Assembly (NCBI GenBank): GCA_009823505.1
Contig: VZQC01013830.1
Coordinates: 1,312,975 to 1,376,974, forward strand
DNA: 64,000 nt
Direction of reading: 5' to 3'
Source of the DNA: Rhizomys pruinosus
Taxonomy: Eukaryota; Chordata; Mammalia; Rodentia; Spalacidae
Of this stretch, positions 13,285 through 23,530 are shown in pieces (position 1 is the stretch's first letter; every line of letters starts with the position of its first letter). A program made the translations under genes and the position numbers. Below the pieces are notes generated by a model that saw only the letters and a program-made list of their open reading frames with translations, did no database searches and was not told the origin of the DNA.

Positions 13285-13680
13285 ACTGTCTTAATTTGCT
13301 TCTTTATTGCTGTGATAAAATACTGACTGAGAACAACTTTGGAAGGAAAGTGTTTATTGCATCTTACTCTTCCAAGCAACAGTCTGTCTTTGAGGGGAGT
13401 CAAAGCAGGAACTCTAATAGGAACCTGGTGGCAGAAGCTGAAGCAAAGACTATGGATGAACACTGCTTACTGGCTTGCTCCTCTGGCATGAGCTCAGCAT
13501 GCTTTCTTATACAACTCAGGACCATCTACCCCTCGATGCACCACCCATAGTGGCCTAGGCCCTCTCACATTACTCAACAATCAAGAAAATGCCTCACAGA
13601 CATGCCCACAGCCACTCCAACAGAAGCAATTCTTCATATTTCCTCTCCCCAGCCTGTCAGGTTAACAACTGAAGCTACTT
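13285..13680 (-). mobile_element. ERVL-MaLR (MT/ORR1-like) solo LTR, minus strand
   Basis: It reads as antisense to the LTR at 48775. Landmarks are ttgctgtgataaaatactgac, gtttattgcatc, aacctggtggcagaagctga, actgcttactggcttgctcc, gctttcttatacaactcagg, tgcctcacagacatgcc and tgtcaggttaac. No gag or pol is adjacent. The family name is from memory. Confidence 0.6.
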
Positions 13681-14117
13681 CATGAGGTATTCTAGCTTAC
13701 AGAGGTTATACCCCACCCCCCATCATACCTGTCACCAACAGATCAATATTTCCAAATAATCTCTGTTTCCTATTCAGGAAGCTCTGGGACTCTTCCTTTT
13801 TTGTGAGGTAAGTGTAAGATCATTACTAAGCAACCTGCTTATCTGAACTTAATTCCCTCTTATACCTATATAGAATGTTTTGTTCAAGTCTGGCTAATTT
13901 CCTTAAGTACCTTTTGACACACTTGCATCTTTCAGGTTCCAAGCTTCTGGGCATTCATGTGGTCTCCCTTTGACTTCTCAATACCAAACCTTTACTTCAA
14001 GGCCCACCTCTTCTCATAAAGCAGTCTTTTCTTTCCCCAGAGTTCCCCTGTTACCAGTTGACCTGTGATTATCTTCATCATGTCATTACTTCCATGGCCA
14101 CAACAATCATCATATTA
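13681..14117. other. Unassigned intron
   Basis: About 440 bp with no recognisable gene or repeat. Confidence 0.5.
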
Positions 14118-14132
14118 ATAACGACTACCATT

Positions 14133-14280
14133 TGCCGGGTGTGGTGGCGCACGCCTTTAATCCTAGCACTTGGGAGGCAGAGGCAGGTGGATCTTTGTGA
14201 GTTCAAGGCCAGTCTGATCTACAGAGTGAGTTCCAGGACAGCTGGGGCTACCCTGTCTCGAAAAGACCAAAAAAAAAAAA
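14133..14280 (+). mobile_element. B1 SINE
   Basis: Complete left end (gccgggtgtggtggcgcacg), then cctttaatcctagcacttgg, gttcaaggccagtctgat, gagttccaggacagctgggg and an A-rich tail with a gaccaaaa start. Flanking 15-bp TSDs at 14118-14132 and 14281-14295 differ at two positions (ataacgactaccatt / ataatgattaccatt). The ORF spanning it (14058-14414) is not a gene. Confidence 0.95.
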
Positions 14281-14329
14281 ATAATGATTACCATTCATCA
14301 AGAGCCTATCACAAACATGCTGTGATATG

Positions 14330-14525
14330 GTGTATGCTCTATGTTCATTTCTTCCCTGAATTCTCAAACAGCTTTTGGGGGTTCTTAGTTAAAAGAGTTT
14401 TACCCATTTTATAGATCAGAAAACCAAGAAGTTAAATAATCTGCATCCTACCACACAAGGCTAGGGGCTGGAGCCAGGATCTTTAAACTGTCTCTGAGTT
14501 TGGAGCATGCATAGTTAACCTTTCT
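14330..14525 (-). mobile_element. MIR SINE, minus strand
   Basis: Antisense MIR core: cattttatagatcagaaaaccaagaagttaaataatctgc, then accacacaaggctaggggctggagccagg. It corresponds to the conserved 'cattttacagatgaggaaac' segment and the tRNA-side text that follows. Confidence 0.6.
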
Positions 14526-15099
14526 GCTTCTTTGGACTTGTTCTAACTGCTCTCTATCAGTTATTGCATATCAATTAATTAATTAACTAATGAATTAAAA
14601 GCATAGTGGATGAGTTCCTGCAGCATTCCAGGGACTAGGCAGTAAAGACTACAGCCTTGTTTATTTGCATACTTGAGTCCCTTTCTAACTACCAGCTTCT
14701 TCCCGAAGTCATTCCTTAATCTGGTCTCTTCTGAAGACTATCAAAAATGCTCATCTGTGTGTTCTGTGTCAACTTGTCCATCATTTCTTGGGTCCACGTT
14801 TTGGTTTTTAAATAGCATATGTTAGCTTTTTGCCCTCAGACTCTCTCATGTCCTGCTTTCTGATTATTTATGGAGAGATGCTCTTGTCTCTGCAAATCCG
14901 CATGATCCTTTCTGACTGTTCTCACTAGTGACTAGATTAGGTGTCATAGGCTGGCTGATCTTTGGGCAATTGTGTGCTTATTTCAAAGACATCATCCTGG
15001 ATTTGGCTTTTTTTCAGGACTTAAGTGGCTTCTCATTGGTAACAGATCTGAATCCTTGGAGCATGGATCTGCATTTTGGAAGCTGCCAGAAGCCATTTG
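14526..15099. other. Unassigned intron with a small TTAA tract
   Basis: A TTAA/AATT run lies at 14571-14598. Nothing else was recognised. Confidence 0.45.
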
Positions 15100-15250
15100 G
15101 AACTTGATCAGATGCGCAAAATGTTGGTATGGCAGCATCTCTTGAGGTCATTGATTCTGACCCTCTTATTTTACAGAGGGGAGAGGAATCAAACTGTGAA
15201 GTATTGTTTTTAGTTGGAAACAAGGAGTGTCTGTAACAGCAAGACTCTGG
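15100..15250 (-). mobile_element. MIR-class SINE remnant
   Basis: The phrase aggtcattgattctgaccctcttattttacagagggga is the complement of the MIR-type 'cctcatctgtaaaatgaggg...gatgacct' segment. It is heavily decayed and the edges are approximate. Confidence 0.4.
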
Positions 15251-15839
15251 AAACCCACTAGACCAGAACTTACAGAGCTTGTGAATGCTTAAGTTTGAGC
15301 TGCTGCAGGTGGTTGATTGGATCACACTGCCGCCAACCCCAGCATTTGTTAACTGGCTGAGAGGTTCTGCATTCCTGAAGGCAGCTCTGGCTCTGCTAGT
15401 TCCTCGACTCGCCCAGTTGAACACACTGCCTTTCCCCAGGGAACAGCCCTTCTCAGCACAGGTGCTGGCTTCCAGTGACTCCAAGAGGATGCGGGCTTCA
15501 AGAATGTCTGTCTATGTGTGCACTGAGCAGAGTGGGCTGTGGCATACTGGATCCCAGAGCCAGCACCTCCACAGGCCCTTGTCTAGGTTGGCCCTGAGAA
15601 TCTTTTGGTGTCCATGCTGTCTTCTCTCTCCAGTTATAATTGTGGCCTGGACATCTGCAGCATCTATATTGCAGACTCCACAGCCAGTAGTCTTGTATAA
15701 AACACTTTTCTGATCAATATATTGCTCAGAGTATAGAAATTAATTTAATCAAATATTTTTTTTCAATGAGCAAAATATAAGAAATAGAGCATGGTGCATG
15801 AAGGAGCCACTAAGCTGTTTCTAGCACCATGCTTGGTAT
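15251..15839. other. Unassigned intron with overlapping antisense ORFs
   Basis: A minus ORF (15014-15484, 156 codons) and a plus ORF (15285-15713, 142 codons) overlap antisense. Neither contains a recognised domain, and no acceptor/donor pair frames them. I regard them as chance open frames in GC-richer DNA. Confidence 0.45.
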
Positions 15840-15955
15840 AGCAAAAGCTCACAGAATTCTCCTAATGAACTTACCCAGTGTTATGTTATTATACCCATTT
15901 TCGAGATGGGGAAACTGAGATACCCCCAAATGAGGTAATATTTCTGGTGTTAGAC
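15840..15955 (-). mobile_element. MIR SINE, minus strand
   Basis: The MIR core complement is clear: ttattatacccattttcgagatggggaaactgagata. The surrounding 60-70 bp follow the 3' side of the element. Confidence 0.6.
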
Positions 15956-16189
15956 TTTTAGGAAAGAGGATAGCAAGAATTTTATCTTAACATCTTCAAT
16001 CGAAACATTCTCTCTTTTAAAACTTGTATCTGTTCCTAACAGACAATACCCATGGACGTCCTCTACCCCTAAGCAGGTGAGTCAGGGACACCCTTCTCAT
16101 GTGATACCTCATGAGGAAGATGCTTAATTGTTGTTCTTACGCAAGTGATAAACCAACAAAGTAGAGCCTAGTTGATCTGGATTCACGTT

Positions 16190-16350
16190 CTACATTGTTT
16201 GGTTCTCGGTCTCTAAACATTACTGGGTCCCTATTTCCCAATTTTTATGACAGGGATGAAATATGTATGTCAGAGGGTCATTGTGAGAATTAAATGAAAC
16301 ATTTCAAGAGAAAACATTTTGTTTAAAGTACTATGCAAATGTTAGTTTCT
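16190..16350 (+). mobile_element. MIR SINE
   Basis: Sense MIR: ggttctcggtctctaaac, atttttatgacagggatgaaat, gagggtcattgtgagaattaaatgaaac and agtactatgcaaatgttag, which parallel the MIR core and 3' end. Confidence 0.6.
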
Positions 16351-16994
16351 TAAATGCCACCATGGCTTAGGGTGGCAGGCTTCCGGGAAATCAATTATGG
16401 AGCTGGAGCTTGTGCCAGAGTCCTCATCCTGACCTCACGCAGCTTACAGCTTCGGTAGGGACAAATCACTGTGGAAGTCAGAGGATGGAGGTCAAATTGT
16501 GCAGCAGAGATACAAAGCCCAGAGGAAATCAGAGAGAGCAAAGGTCACCAGAGGGCAGGGAACATGAGGCGTCTTTGTGCAGGGGCTGGAGTTGAACAGT
16601 AAAGGGTCTGGTAAGGAAAGATGTTTGAAGTGAGGGGAGATTTGTGAGAACTCTATAGACTTTAATTAAAGTAGAAAAAAATTGGATAAGTTGTAGTTCT
16701 CTTGGGTCTTGGAGACTGACTTAGAGTAACAGTTCTCAAAGTATGTTGCAAGATCTCTGGGAGGGTCTCCATGATGCTTTTTGGGAGATTAATGAAGACA
16801 AAGACATTTCCTAATAATAAAACGTTATTTACCCTTTTCACTCTTGCTGTCTCACAAGTGTCCAGTTGAGTCTTCTGGAAGTTACATGGCACGTGTTGTC
16901 ATAACAAATGGGCTGCAGGAGCCCATACAAAGAAAGGTCTACAATGCCAGCTGACTAAAAAAATTATAGTTTTTGGAAGATACAGTTTTTTCAT
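16351..16994. other. Unassigned intron
   Basis: No gene or repeat was recognised before the L1 insertion whose left TSD is at 16995. Confidence 0.5.
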
Positions 16995-17008
16995 AAAAGC
17001 ATGCTGTT

Positions 17009-17540
17009 CATTAGTAGGATCGAAAGGTTATTCCTGGACAAACTGTCAGCCCATGAAAGGAAACAGACAGAACTGACCAGAGTCCAAGTAGTAGAGAAAG
17101 TAGACTGTTTTGCTTCTCATCCACCTGTGCCCCTTTTCTAAGCCTAGGGAATTATCTGCGGAAGAGGGGGTGTAGTAGAATGTAAGGGCTGCGATTGGGG
17201 TGAATGGTGAAACTACAGCAATATAGTCTGGACACTCATTTGATCAACTTGATTGAACATACAAGCCCCCCCCCCACTGGATGGTGGGACCCATGGGCTG
17301 TGTGGGTTTGGGCACAACAGCCTGCAAATTGGTTTTAGATGAGGGATGCTTGTACTCATAAATTATCACTTATTGCTAAAAAATGAAAAAAAAAACTGAG
17401 AGAAAGATACAGGACAGTTATGGCAGAATGCATGATCTGGGAAGGGGTAGGGTGGGGTGGGGAGAAGGGAAAGGGAAATATGCCTGAACTGAATTGGAAA
17501 ATGATGTGTGAAATACACAAAGCATCAATAAAAAAATTAA
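17009..17540 (+). mobile_element. L1 3'-UTR insertion with 14-bp TSDs
   Basis: Identical aaaagcatgctgtt repeats at 16995-17008 and 17541-17554 define a 532-bp insertion. Its last 150 bp match the 3' UTR ends of the L1s near 26.0 and 39.8 kb: gactgagagaaagatacagg-like text, a G-rich polypurine tract at 17439-17474, then aatacacaaagcatcaataaa and an A tail. No ORF2 remains, so the copy is extremely 5'-truncated. Confidence 0.85.
17439..17474 (+). repeat. G-rich polypurine tract of an L1 3' UTR
   Basis: The runs gggaaggggtagggtggggtggggagaaggg contain at least four G-tracts, which can form a G-quadruplex. Equivalent tracts occur in the L1 3' UTRs near 25963, 39780 and, on the minus strand, 55293. 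Confidence 0.75.
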
Positions 17541-17759
17541 AAAAGCATGCTGTTTTAACATTTAATAGTTATTGTTATTTTAAGATAAATTTTGAAATGT
17601 GAACTTTTCTCAGATACAATTTATAATATGATACATACTGCTAGACATAACACATGTGAATTAAATCTCTTACAGTTTTCAGTAGCTTTTAACTATATGG
17701 AGTCATAAAAGTCGTAAAATTATGAAGCATATCTTGTGATGAGAAGACATTGTAAAGGT

Positions 17760-18380
17760 TCATGGATTTTTGTAACACTCTGGAACCACAATATATGTCC
17801 TTTTGGAAAATATGTTCAAGTTCTTCAGAATGTTAAACTCCAATGTTGGCCAGTATGCAATAAAACTGTTATTCATGCATTCTTGGTGAAACTGGAAATG
17901 GAACAGCATTTTCCTATAGCACAGTTGAAACAGAAAACCTAATGATAATTTTTACTCTTTGAACTAGTAATTTCATTTATATAAATCTATTCCAATGAAA
18001 CAAATAAAATATGCACAAAGATTTATATACAACAATATGTGGCCAGAAATTGACCAACTGGCCAGAGAAGATAATTAAAGTAAATTATGGTGCTTTCATA
18101 TGCTAGGCTTTTAAAAAGATATTTTTGAAATATTGAACTGTGTGAGGGAATGCTTACAATATTATGTTAAGAAGAAGAATCAGAACACAGATTATTTGTA
18201 AAGAAACACTTTGAGCTTTGTAACACACAAATTAGAAAAAACTACAGTAGAAACTTGGCTTCATTTTTCTTGGTTATAATGTGGCTATAATGGACACATA
18301 TGTTGGCCATTATTCTTTTCTGTATTTCAAGATATTTCTACTGTACAATTTCAGTACTTTTAATTTTCAGAATGATTCTA
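17760..18380 (+). mobile_element. Ancient L1 (L1M/HAL1-like) 3' remnant
   Basis: Phrases such as gtaatttcatttatataaatctattccaatgaaa, caaagatttatatacaacaatatg, taaattatggtgctttcatatg and caatattatgttaagaagaag follow the C-terminal ORF2 region of old mammalian L1s. No open frame survives. The family is uncertain. Confidence 0.45.
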
Positions 18381-18389
18381 GAGTAGCAT

Positions 18390-18535
18390 TCATTTTTATT
18401 AGTTCTTTGAGAATTTCATACAATGTATTACGATCATCATATTAAACTCCAACCCCTCTCAGTTCTACTCCCCTCCTCTTCCCACCCAACTTGATGTTTT
18501 TATAAAAAAAAAATCTATGCTGTATAATCTGTGCT
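18390..18535 (-). mobile_element. Lx-like L1 3'-end fragment, minus strand
   Basis: The text ttattagttctttgagaatttcatacaatgtattacgatcat followed by ccaacccctctcagttctactcccc is the complement of a common rodent Lx L1 3' terminus. It is abutted by a fragment in the opposite orientation. Confidence 0.55.
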
Positions 18536-18544
18536 ACATGTATA

Positions 18545-18665
18545 CTTTCTGCAGTGCTCAGCCCTCGATGGGATATCACCCCCTCTTCCGGTGCTCAGGG
18601 ATCATTGCAGAGAAAGGGATAAAAAGATTGTAAGAGCCAGGGATAGCAGAAGCAGTGCTTTCTGG
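18545..18665 (+). mobile_element. L1 3'-UTR fragment, plus strand
   Basis: The phrase gctcagggatcattgcagagaaagggataaaaagattgtaagagccaggg is a frequent rodent L1 3'-UTR motif and recurs near 26110-26160. Its orientation is opposite to 18390-18535, which may reflect a 5' inversion during insertion. Confidence 0.5.
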
Positions 18666-19091
18666 ATACAGCAGGACAGTTGCGCAGGTGACATTCCTTT
18701 TATCCAGGACAGTGGCAGTCCTGCTACTGAGCCAGCACCATTCCCTGGGTTCAAATGAATATGGCCTCTGATCTTGGAGAGGGAATTTTTCCAGCTGGTG
18801 TAAGGAATGCTGTAGAACTTGAGGATATCTCAGGTTCTTTGCTAATTGCTTTTCATTGTTTAGGCTTGCAAAAGAATGTTTTAAAGATTGCTTTCCATAC
18901 TTTACAGTGGTGGTCTGTTCGTCTAGAGCATCTGGAGAATAGAACTCAGGGTCTAATAGAGCAATTGTGTATTTAATTAAGATCTTATAATTGACCCCAT
19001 GTGGCAGCAGGAGTAGCTGGATGAGATTCCAGGTTCCAGGGCCAGGAGGAGATGGGATAACTGGTATCAGAGCCTCCACAGGGGCTGCCAT
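18576..19091 (-). pseudogene. Open frame with weak resemblance to a retroviral integrase C-terminus
   Basis: At 171 codons this is the longest open frame outside recognised L1 sequence. In its second half, the spacing of a Pro-Tyr...Pro-x-x-Trp motif followed by a Thr-Val-Leu-Leu-Tyr-Pro segment recalls the C-terminal domain of gammaretrovirus-like integrases. The first half matches nothing I know. The 3' end overlaps an L1-like motif at 18545-18665, so part of the frame is not retroviral. No LTR, protease or RT is nearby. It could equally be a chance frame. Confidence 0.25.
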
Positions 19092-19881
19092 CCTTTCCTT
19101 TATGTTTGAGAGTTTTGCTTCTTCCTTCTTGGGTTAGGAGATGTCACGTGTCAGAGGACCTCAAGTCTTTTTTTCTACCCTGGATGAGCAGTAGGATCCT
19201 GAAAGAACCGGCCAGCTTGGAGGAGCAGCTGCTTTGTTGTTGGTCTCTCACAGTGCACTGTTTTCAGAGTCAGAAGGGAGTCTGGCTGAGTGTGACTTCC
19301 ACTTCCTAGAATGCACTTCCTCTCTTCTGGTGTTGACCCTGTATGGCATCATTCAGCAGGTCTGAGAGGCTAAAAGAGACATCCTAGGGAGTCCCTTGAC
19401 CTCACAGTAGTTACTCTGTCAGCAGAAAGAAGCCCTTTGTGTAAAAAGTTAAACAATAGCATAAAACAAGAGCACAAAAGAAGAGATTATGTCCCCAGAG
19501 AGCAGAGGAGCTTTCTAAGAGATGGTGGCTGAGAGCTCAGAAGCCAGGGGTAGTGGGGCAGAGGCTACCTGGAGGAGACACACAAAAGAACACTTTACTT
19601 CTTAGAGCTGACTCTCACAGGGAGGGAGAGACTCCTGTTAATTGATACAGTCATTACTGAAAGCACTGAGGGTCTTCCATGTGTAAGGCATTGTATTTAT
19701 CACTGAGAAGGAAAAGATTCAAAAGCCAATGGGACACAGCACTGTTGCTCTTAGGGTAGGGAGATGATCAGAGACTCTCCACCAGGTCCCATTCCTCCTT
19801 TACATCAGTGCTTGTTTACACTGGTGGCTTCGGATGCCCCCATGCAGATGTCATCATACAGGCATCCCGGGGCCCCATCTG
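19092..19881. other. Unassigned intron
   Basis: Nothing coding or repetitive was recognised up to the B2 target site at 19882. Confidence 0.5.
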
Positions 19882-19897
19882 GCTCTGTGGAATTTTT

Positions 19898-20137
19898 TTT
19901 TTTTAAATTTTATTTATTTATATGTATGAATGTACTGTCTGCGTGTAGGTCTGTGCACCCGTGTCGTGCAATGCCGCGGAGGTCAGAAGAGGGTGTCGGA
20001 TTCCCCTGGAACTGGAGTTCTCCTGGAATTGGAGTTACAGACGGTTCTCAGCCGCCATGTGGGTGCTGGGGATCGAACCCGGGTCCTCTGCAAGAGCGGT
20101 CGGCGCTCCCAACCGCTAGGCCATCTCTCCAGCCCAT
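19898..20137 (-). mobile_element. Young B2 SINE, minus strand, 17-bp duplication subtype
   Basis: A complete antisense B2 with a T-rich tail (AAATAAATAA-type on the element strand) carries the 17-bp internal duplication. It retains several CpGs (gccgcgg, gccgcc, atcgaacccggg, ggtcggcgctcc), which points to recent insertion. Perfect 16-bp TSDs, gctctgtggaattttt, lie at 19882-19897 and 20138-20153. ORFs at 19764, 19930 and 19983 are B2 reading frames. Confidence 0.95.
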
Positions 20138-20153
20138 GCTCTGTGGAATTTTT

Positions 20154-21000
20154 AAAGGGAAATGGTGAGCATCTGATCCCCAGACAGAGGTGCCTTGCTA
20201 AAACTCTCGGGAACCTTGTAGTGCGAATCTCATTATTTTTGTCCCCAGGAAAACTTGGTGAAAAAATGTTGAGTCCATTTTCCCTAGATCTCAATTTGTA
20301 TGTGTTTGCCACCAGCTGGAAGCTATCTTTGATTATGTGTAACATTTACTCTGTCTTCCCATGTGCCTTTTGGTCGCTTATTGGCTTATTGCTGATACGG
20401 GTAGAATGAGATGGCAGGAGTCTGTCGGCTGATGGTTCTCTATCTATAACACAGCTGCTATCTGCCCCAAATGTAGGGAACAGCTTTTCTCCAATAGTGA
20501 ACTGGTTATTCTATCATGGGGCCTCTGAGTCACTGACAGTGAAGTGAATTCTCTGATATTAAGGCCATTTAAGCCTCACAAAAATTCTGGTGAAGTACTA
20601 TTTATAACTTGCAGAATGTGTGCTAAATAGTGCTTAGATTTCTAGTCACTTGAGCAGATATGAAACAGGAGCCTTATGTAATTAGCCTGGGGTTCTACAG
20701 GCTGAATTTGAAACCAAATCTGCCCAACTGAAATAAATCTTCTTATGATTATGTTGGTCTGCCTCCTTGAATACAAATGCTTAGGTAGGAGAGAATCCCC
20801 TTGTATATGTGTTGATTTTCCAGTTTGCATTGTGAATGCTTATCACCAATCATTTGATTAAGACTTTTAACTATGTGTTAAAATGATATGTAGCTACATT
20901 ATTTATTTTTTTGCTTTAAAACATTTTAACAGTACAAATAAATTTGAGTACTTATAGTCATTGCCTAACCATCCCAGATCCTAACTAAAGGTAGCTTATA
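20154..21000. other. Unassigned intron
   Basis: No element or gene was recognised. The DNA becomes AT-rich towards 20,880-21,000. Confidence 0.5.
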
Positions 21001-21163
21001 TTTTGGTTTTATTTTTTTTTATTTTTTTTATTTTATTTTTTTTTTTGAACCAGAGTCTTCCCATAGCTCCAACTAGCCTGAAACTTGCTATGGAGACCAA
21101 GCTGGGCTCAATCTCACAGAGATATGCCTGGTGGGGTTCAAGGCGTACACCACCGTGCTTGGG
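21001..21163 (-). mobile_element. B1 SINE, minus strand, internally deleted
   Basis: A T-rich tail at 21001-21045 is followed by ttgaaccagagtcttcccatagctccaactagcctgaaac, gagaccaagctgggctcaa and ggcgtacaccaccgtgcttgg. The usual 'tctgcctcccaagtgctggg' segment is mostly missing. Confidence 0.75.
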
Positions 21164-21264
21164 CAAGGCAGCTTCTTTCCTAGTTATTTGTCCAAATTTC
21201 TTCTATTCATTTATGTATTCATTTTATGTGTATTTATTTAGTGTTTATTTTTTAAAATTAAAAA

Positions 21265-21482
21265 AAGTTATTTATTTTCGTATGTATATGAATGTACTGT
21301 CTGCAGGTAGGTCTGTGCACCAGTGTCATGCAATGCCATGGAGGTCAGAAGAGGGTGTCGGACCCCCCTGGAACTGGAGTTAAAGATGGGTTTCATCCAC
21401 CATGTGGATGCTGGGGATTGAACCTGGGTCCTCTGAAAGAACAGTTGGTGCTCTTAACCTCTAGGCCTTCTCTCTAGCTCCA
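21265..21482 (-). mobile_element. B2 SINE, minus strand, without the 17-bp duplication
   Basis: Antisense B2 landmarks run from tgtactgtctgcaggtaggt to aacctctaggccttctctctagctcc. The ggaactggagtt unit is present once. It is immediately followed by a second B2 in the same orientation. Confidence 0.85.
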
Positions 21483-21678
21483 ATTTATGTTTATTTTTAT
21501 TTACTACATGTAAATGTACCATGTGCCTGCAATGCCTGTGGACAACAGAAGAGGGTGTCAGATCCCCTGGAACGGGAGTTAAAGATGATTGTTAGGTGCC
21601 ATGTGGGTGTTGTGAGCTGAACCTGGGTCTTCTGCAAGAGCAGCCAGTTCTCTTAACCAGTGAGCCATCTCTCCAACA
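21483..21678 (-). mobile_element. B2 SINE, minus strand, older copy
   Basis: More diverged antisense B2: caacagaagagggtgtcagatcccctggaac, gccatgtgggtgttgtgagctgaacctgg, agccagttctcttaaccagtgagccatctctcc. It lies head-to-tail with the preceding B2. Confidence 0.8.
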
Positions 21679-22459
21679 CTGATTTCTTCTAAATTTTTAC
21701 ATGAGTTTTTGGGCAGGTCTGCAGACTGCTCAATGGACTCCTGTTGTCTTCATGTCTATATATTCTGTGTGCTTTTAGTGTATAATAATAATTATTGCTA
21801 TTATTTAGAAGGCATTCAAAGTTTTAGAATTATGTTTTAGAGGACTTTTTAGTAACCATTATATTTACCTTATTCTTTAATGATGATATAACATGCACAT
21901 TCACTTTCTTTCCGCCCCTCCCTCTGTTTTCATTTGCATGTGCATGTATGTATTGTACTATATTTTAGTTTGTTTTTCCCTTGAGGACTTCCATTCTATT
22001 ATAATCACATGGACAAAGCTGCTGTAACTTGCAAGAAGCTTCGTTTTATTTGAAGCTAGCTGGTGTTCATTTCTTTTCCTCTGTGGGGTTTCTTCCTTTA
22101 CCTTGCTTACATGGTGTTGAAAATGGGTTTCTTGGATGACAGGTCAGGAATTTTCAGCATTTTGAATCCCAAAGAAAATGCCATAGAACCCTACTGTCCG
22201 TACTGAGGTTCACTGAGAGTGCATGTGCTTACACAAAGACCTAAATGCTGGTCCCATCTCATACGTCTCTAGCTTCTGCCCTAGATGAGATGTGTAATGC
22301 CATGGTCCTCCTCTTGAGTCCACATTTTACCCATCTTAACATGAATTCTGCATTATCTTAGTGCCCAGAAAGAGCTAACCTCCCGATTTCCTGAAACTAG
22401 ATGGAAATGTATTAGTTCAAAAGCCTCTGAAAAATTACACATGCAATATCTCTACATGC
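21679..22459. other. Unassigned intron
   Basis: No gene or repeat was recognised with confidence. Confidence 0.45.
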
Positions 22460-23330
22460 ATCCATGCACAGAGCTGAAGGCTATATAACAAGAAACAGTG
22501 CCAGGCAGGAGAAACTTCCCTTTGGGTTGTTGACTAGGGTAGTCCAAGAGACTCTCAAAATTACACAGGCTATTTTCATAGCCCTTGATTGCCTCCCAGA
22601 ACTTGAAGGTAAGGCCCTATTGCTGAAGATAGAACATACTTCTGACACAGAACTTGGAGCAATGGAGCTGGAACTGACTTGGAAGCCACCTCCCTGAAGG
22701 CTGGCCCTCACAGTTCTGAAGGACACGATGCAAACTGCTAAGGGAGAGCATCAATCAACGGTCCAGCCCCAGCTTTAAGGCCAAGTAACCACAGCAGTGA
22801 CTGGTTCAACAAACTACATTGTGGCAATAAGGGCACTTTTATCTTAGAAATTATCAACAGCTGCCTCGAAATTCATGAGTGATACCACAACATAGCTAAA
22901 TACACATTGCTGAAAGGACCATAGACCTTAGATAAAACCCGAAGGCTGGGACTTCTGTAGACATATAATTTCTTACTATATGCTGAATATGGATCCCCAT
23001 ATTAGCAGACAAGTATGCTAGTCATCATTCATCAAAGACACTTCTTTTGCAACAGATGGAGATGATTGCAGAGTTTCACGACAGGCCAAACACAGAGAAT
23101 AAGTGTCTGTGAAATGCCAAACCCTAAGTGACACACCTACAATGGTGTACATTGTAGGTGTACAACCTAAAGCTAATAGAACATAATGGAACAAGGGGTA
23201 GAGAGAATATTAATGCATCTCTAAATTTTTATTATAAAGCTCCCTCATGCAACAGAGGACAATGAACACAAAAGGACACAAAAGACCAAAACATAGAGAA
23301 TAAGGGGCTGCAGAATTTCTGCTGTCTGCC
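22460..23330 (+). mobile_element. Old L1 (Lx-like) 3' region, left part, tentative
   Basis: Phrases such as gcaacagatggagatgattgcagag, acaggccaaacacagagaataag and tgaaatgccaaaccctaag recall the long 3' region of Lx-type rodent L1s. The likely continuation lies at 26046-26570, beyond a later L1 insertion. No open frame is present. Confidence 0.4.
23133..23161. repeat. Perfect 12-bp inverted repeat with 5-nt loop
   Basis: acacctacaatg at 23133-23144 and its exact complement cattgtaggtgt at 23150-23161 are separated by gtgta. It is not part of a known SINE structure. Confidence 0.85.
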
Positions 23331-23402
23331 TGTTGGTCCCGTCCACACCACTTTGCCCTCTGGTACTAGAGGTGGGGGCTTTCATGGTCCTCCCATGCAG
23401 CC

Positions 23403-23403
<1 letters not shown>

Positions 23404-23445
<42 letters not shown>

Positions 23446-23482
23446 TGTGTGTGAGTGTGTGTCTCTCTGTCTGTCTGTCTCT
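23404..23482 (+). repeat. (TG)n microsatellite with (TCTG)n end
   Basis: A TG run with single interruptions (tggtg, tgag) passes into ctctctgtctgtctgtctct. It is expected to be length-polymorphic. Confidence 0.95.
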
Positions 23483-23530
23483 AGGCAGGTTCAGCTCACC
23501 TGGCCACCATGCTGTGGTCCTGCTGTCTCT

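Noticed and set aside
14058..14414. 118-codon plus ORF
   Set aside because: It crosses a complete B1 SINE with TSDs.
15014..15713. Overlapping antisense ORFs of 156 and 142 codons
   Set aside because: No domain, no splice boundaries, and one end overlaps a MIR-class remnant. Best explained by chance.
19764..20409. Overlapping plus and minus ORFs of 120-159 codons
   Set aside because: They read through a B2 SINE with clear TSDs. Similar frames recur in every antisense B2 copy (4268, 21292, 41667).
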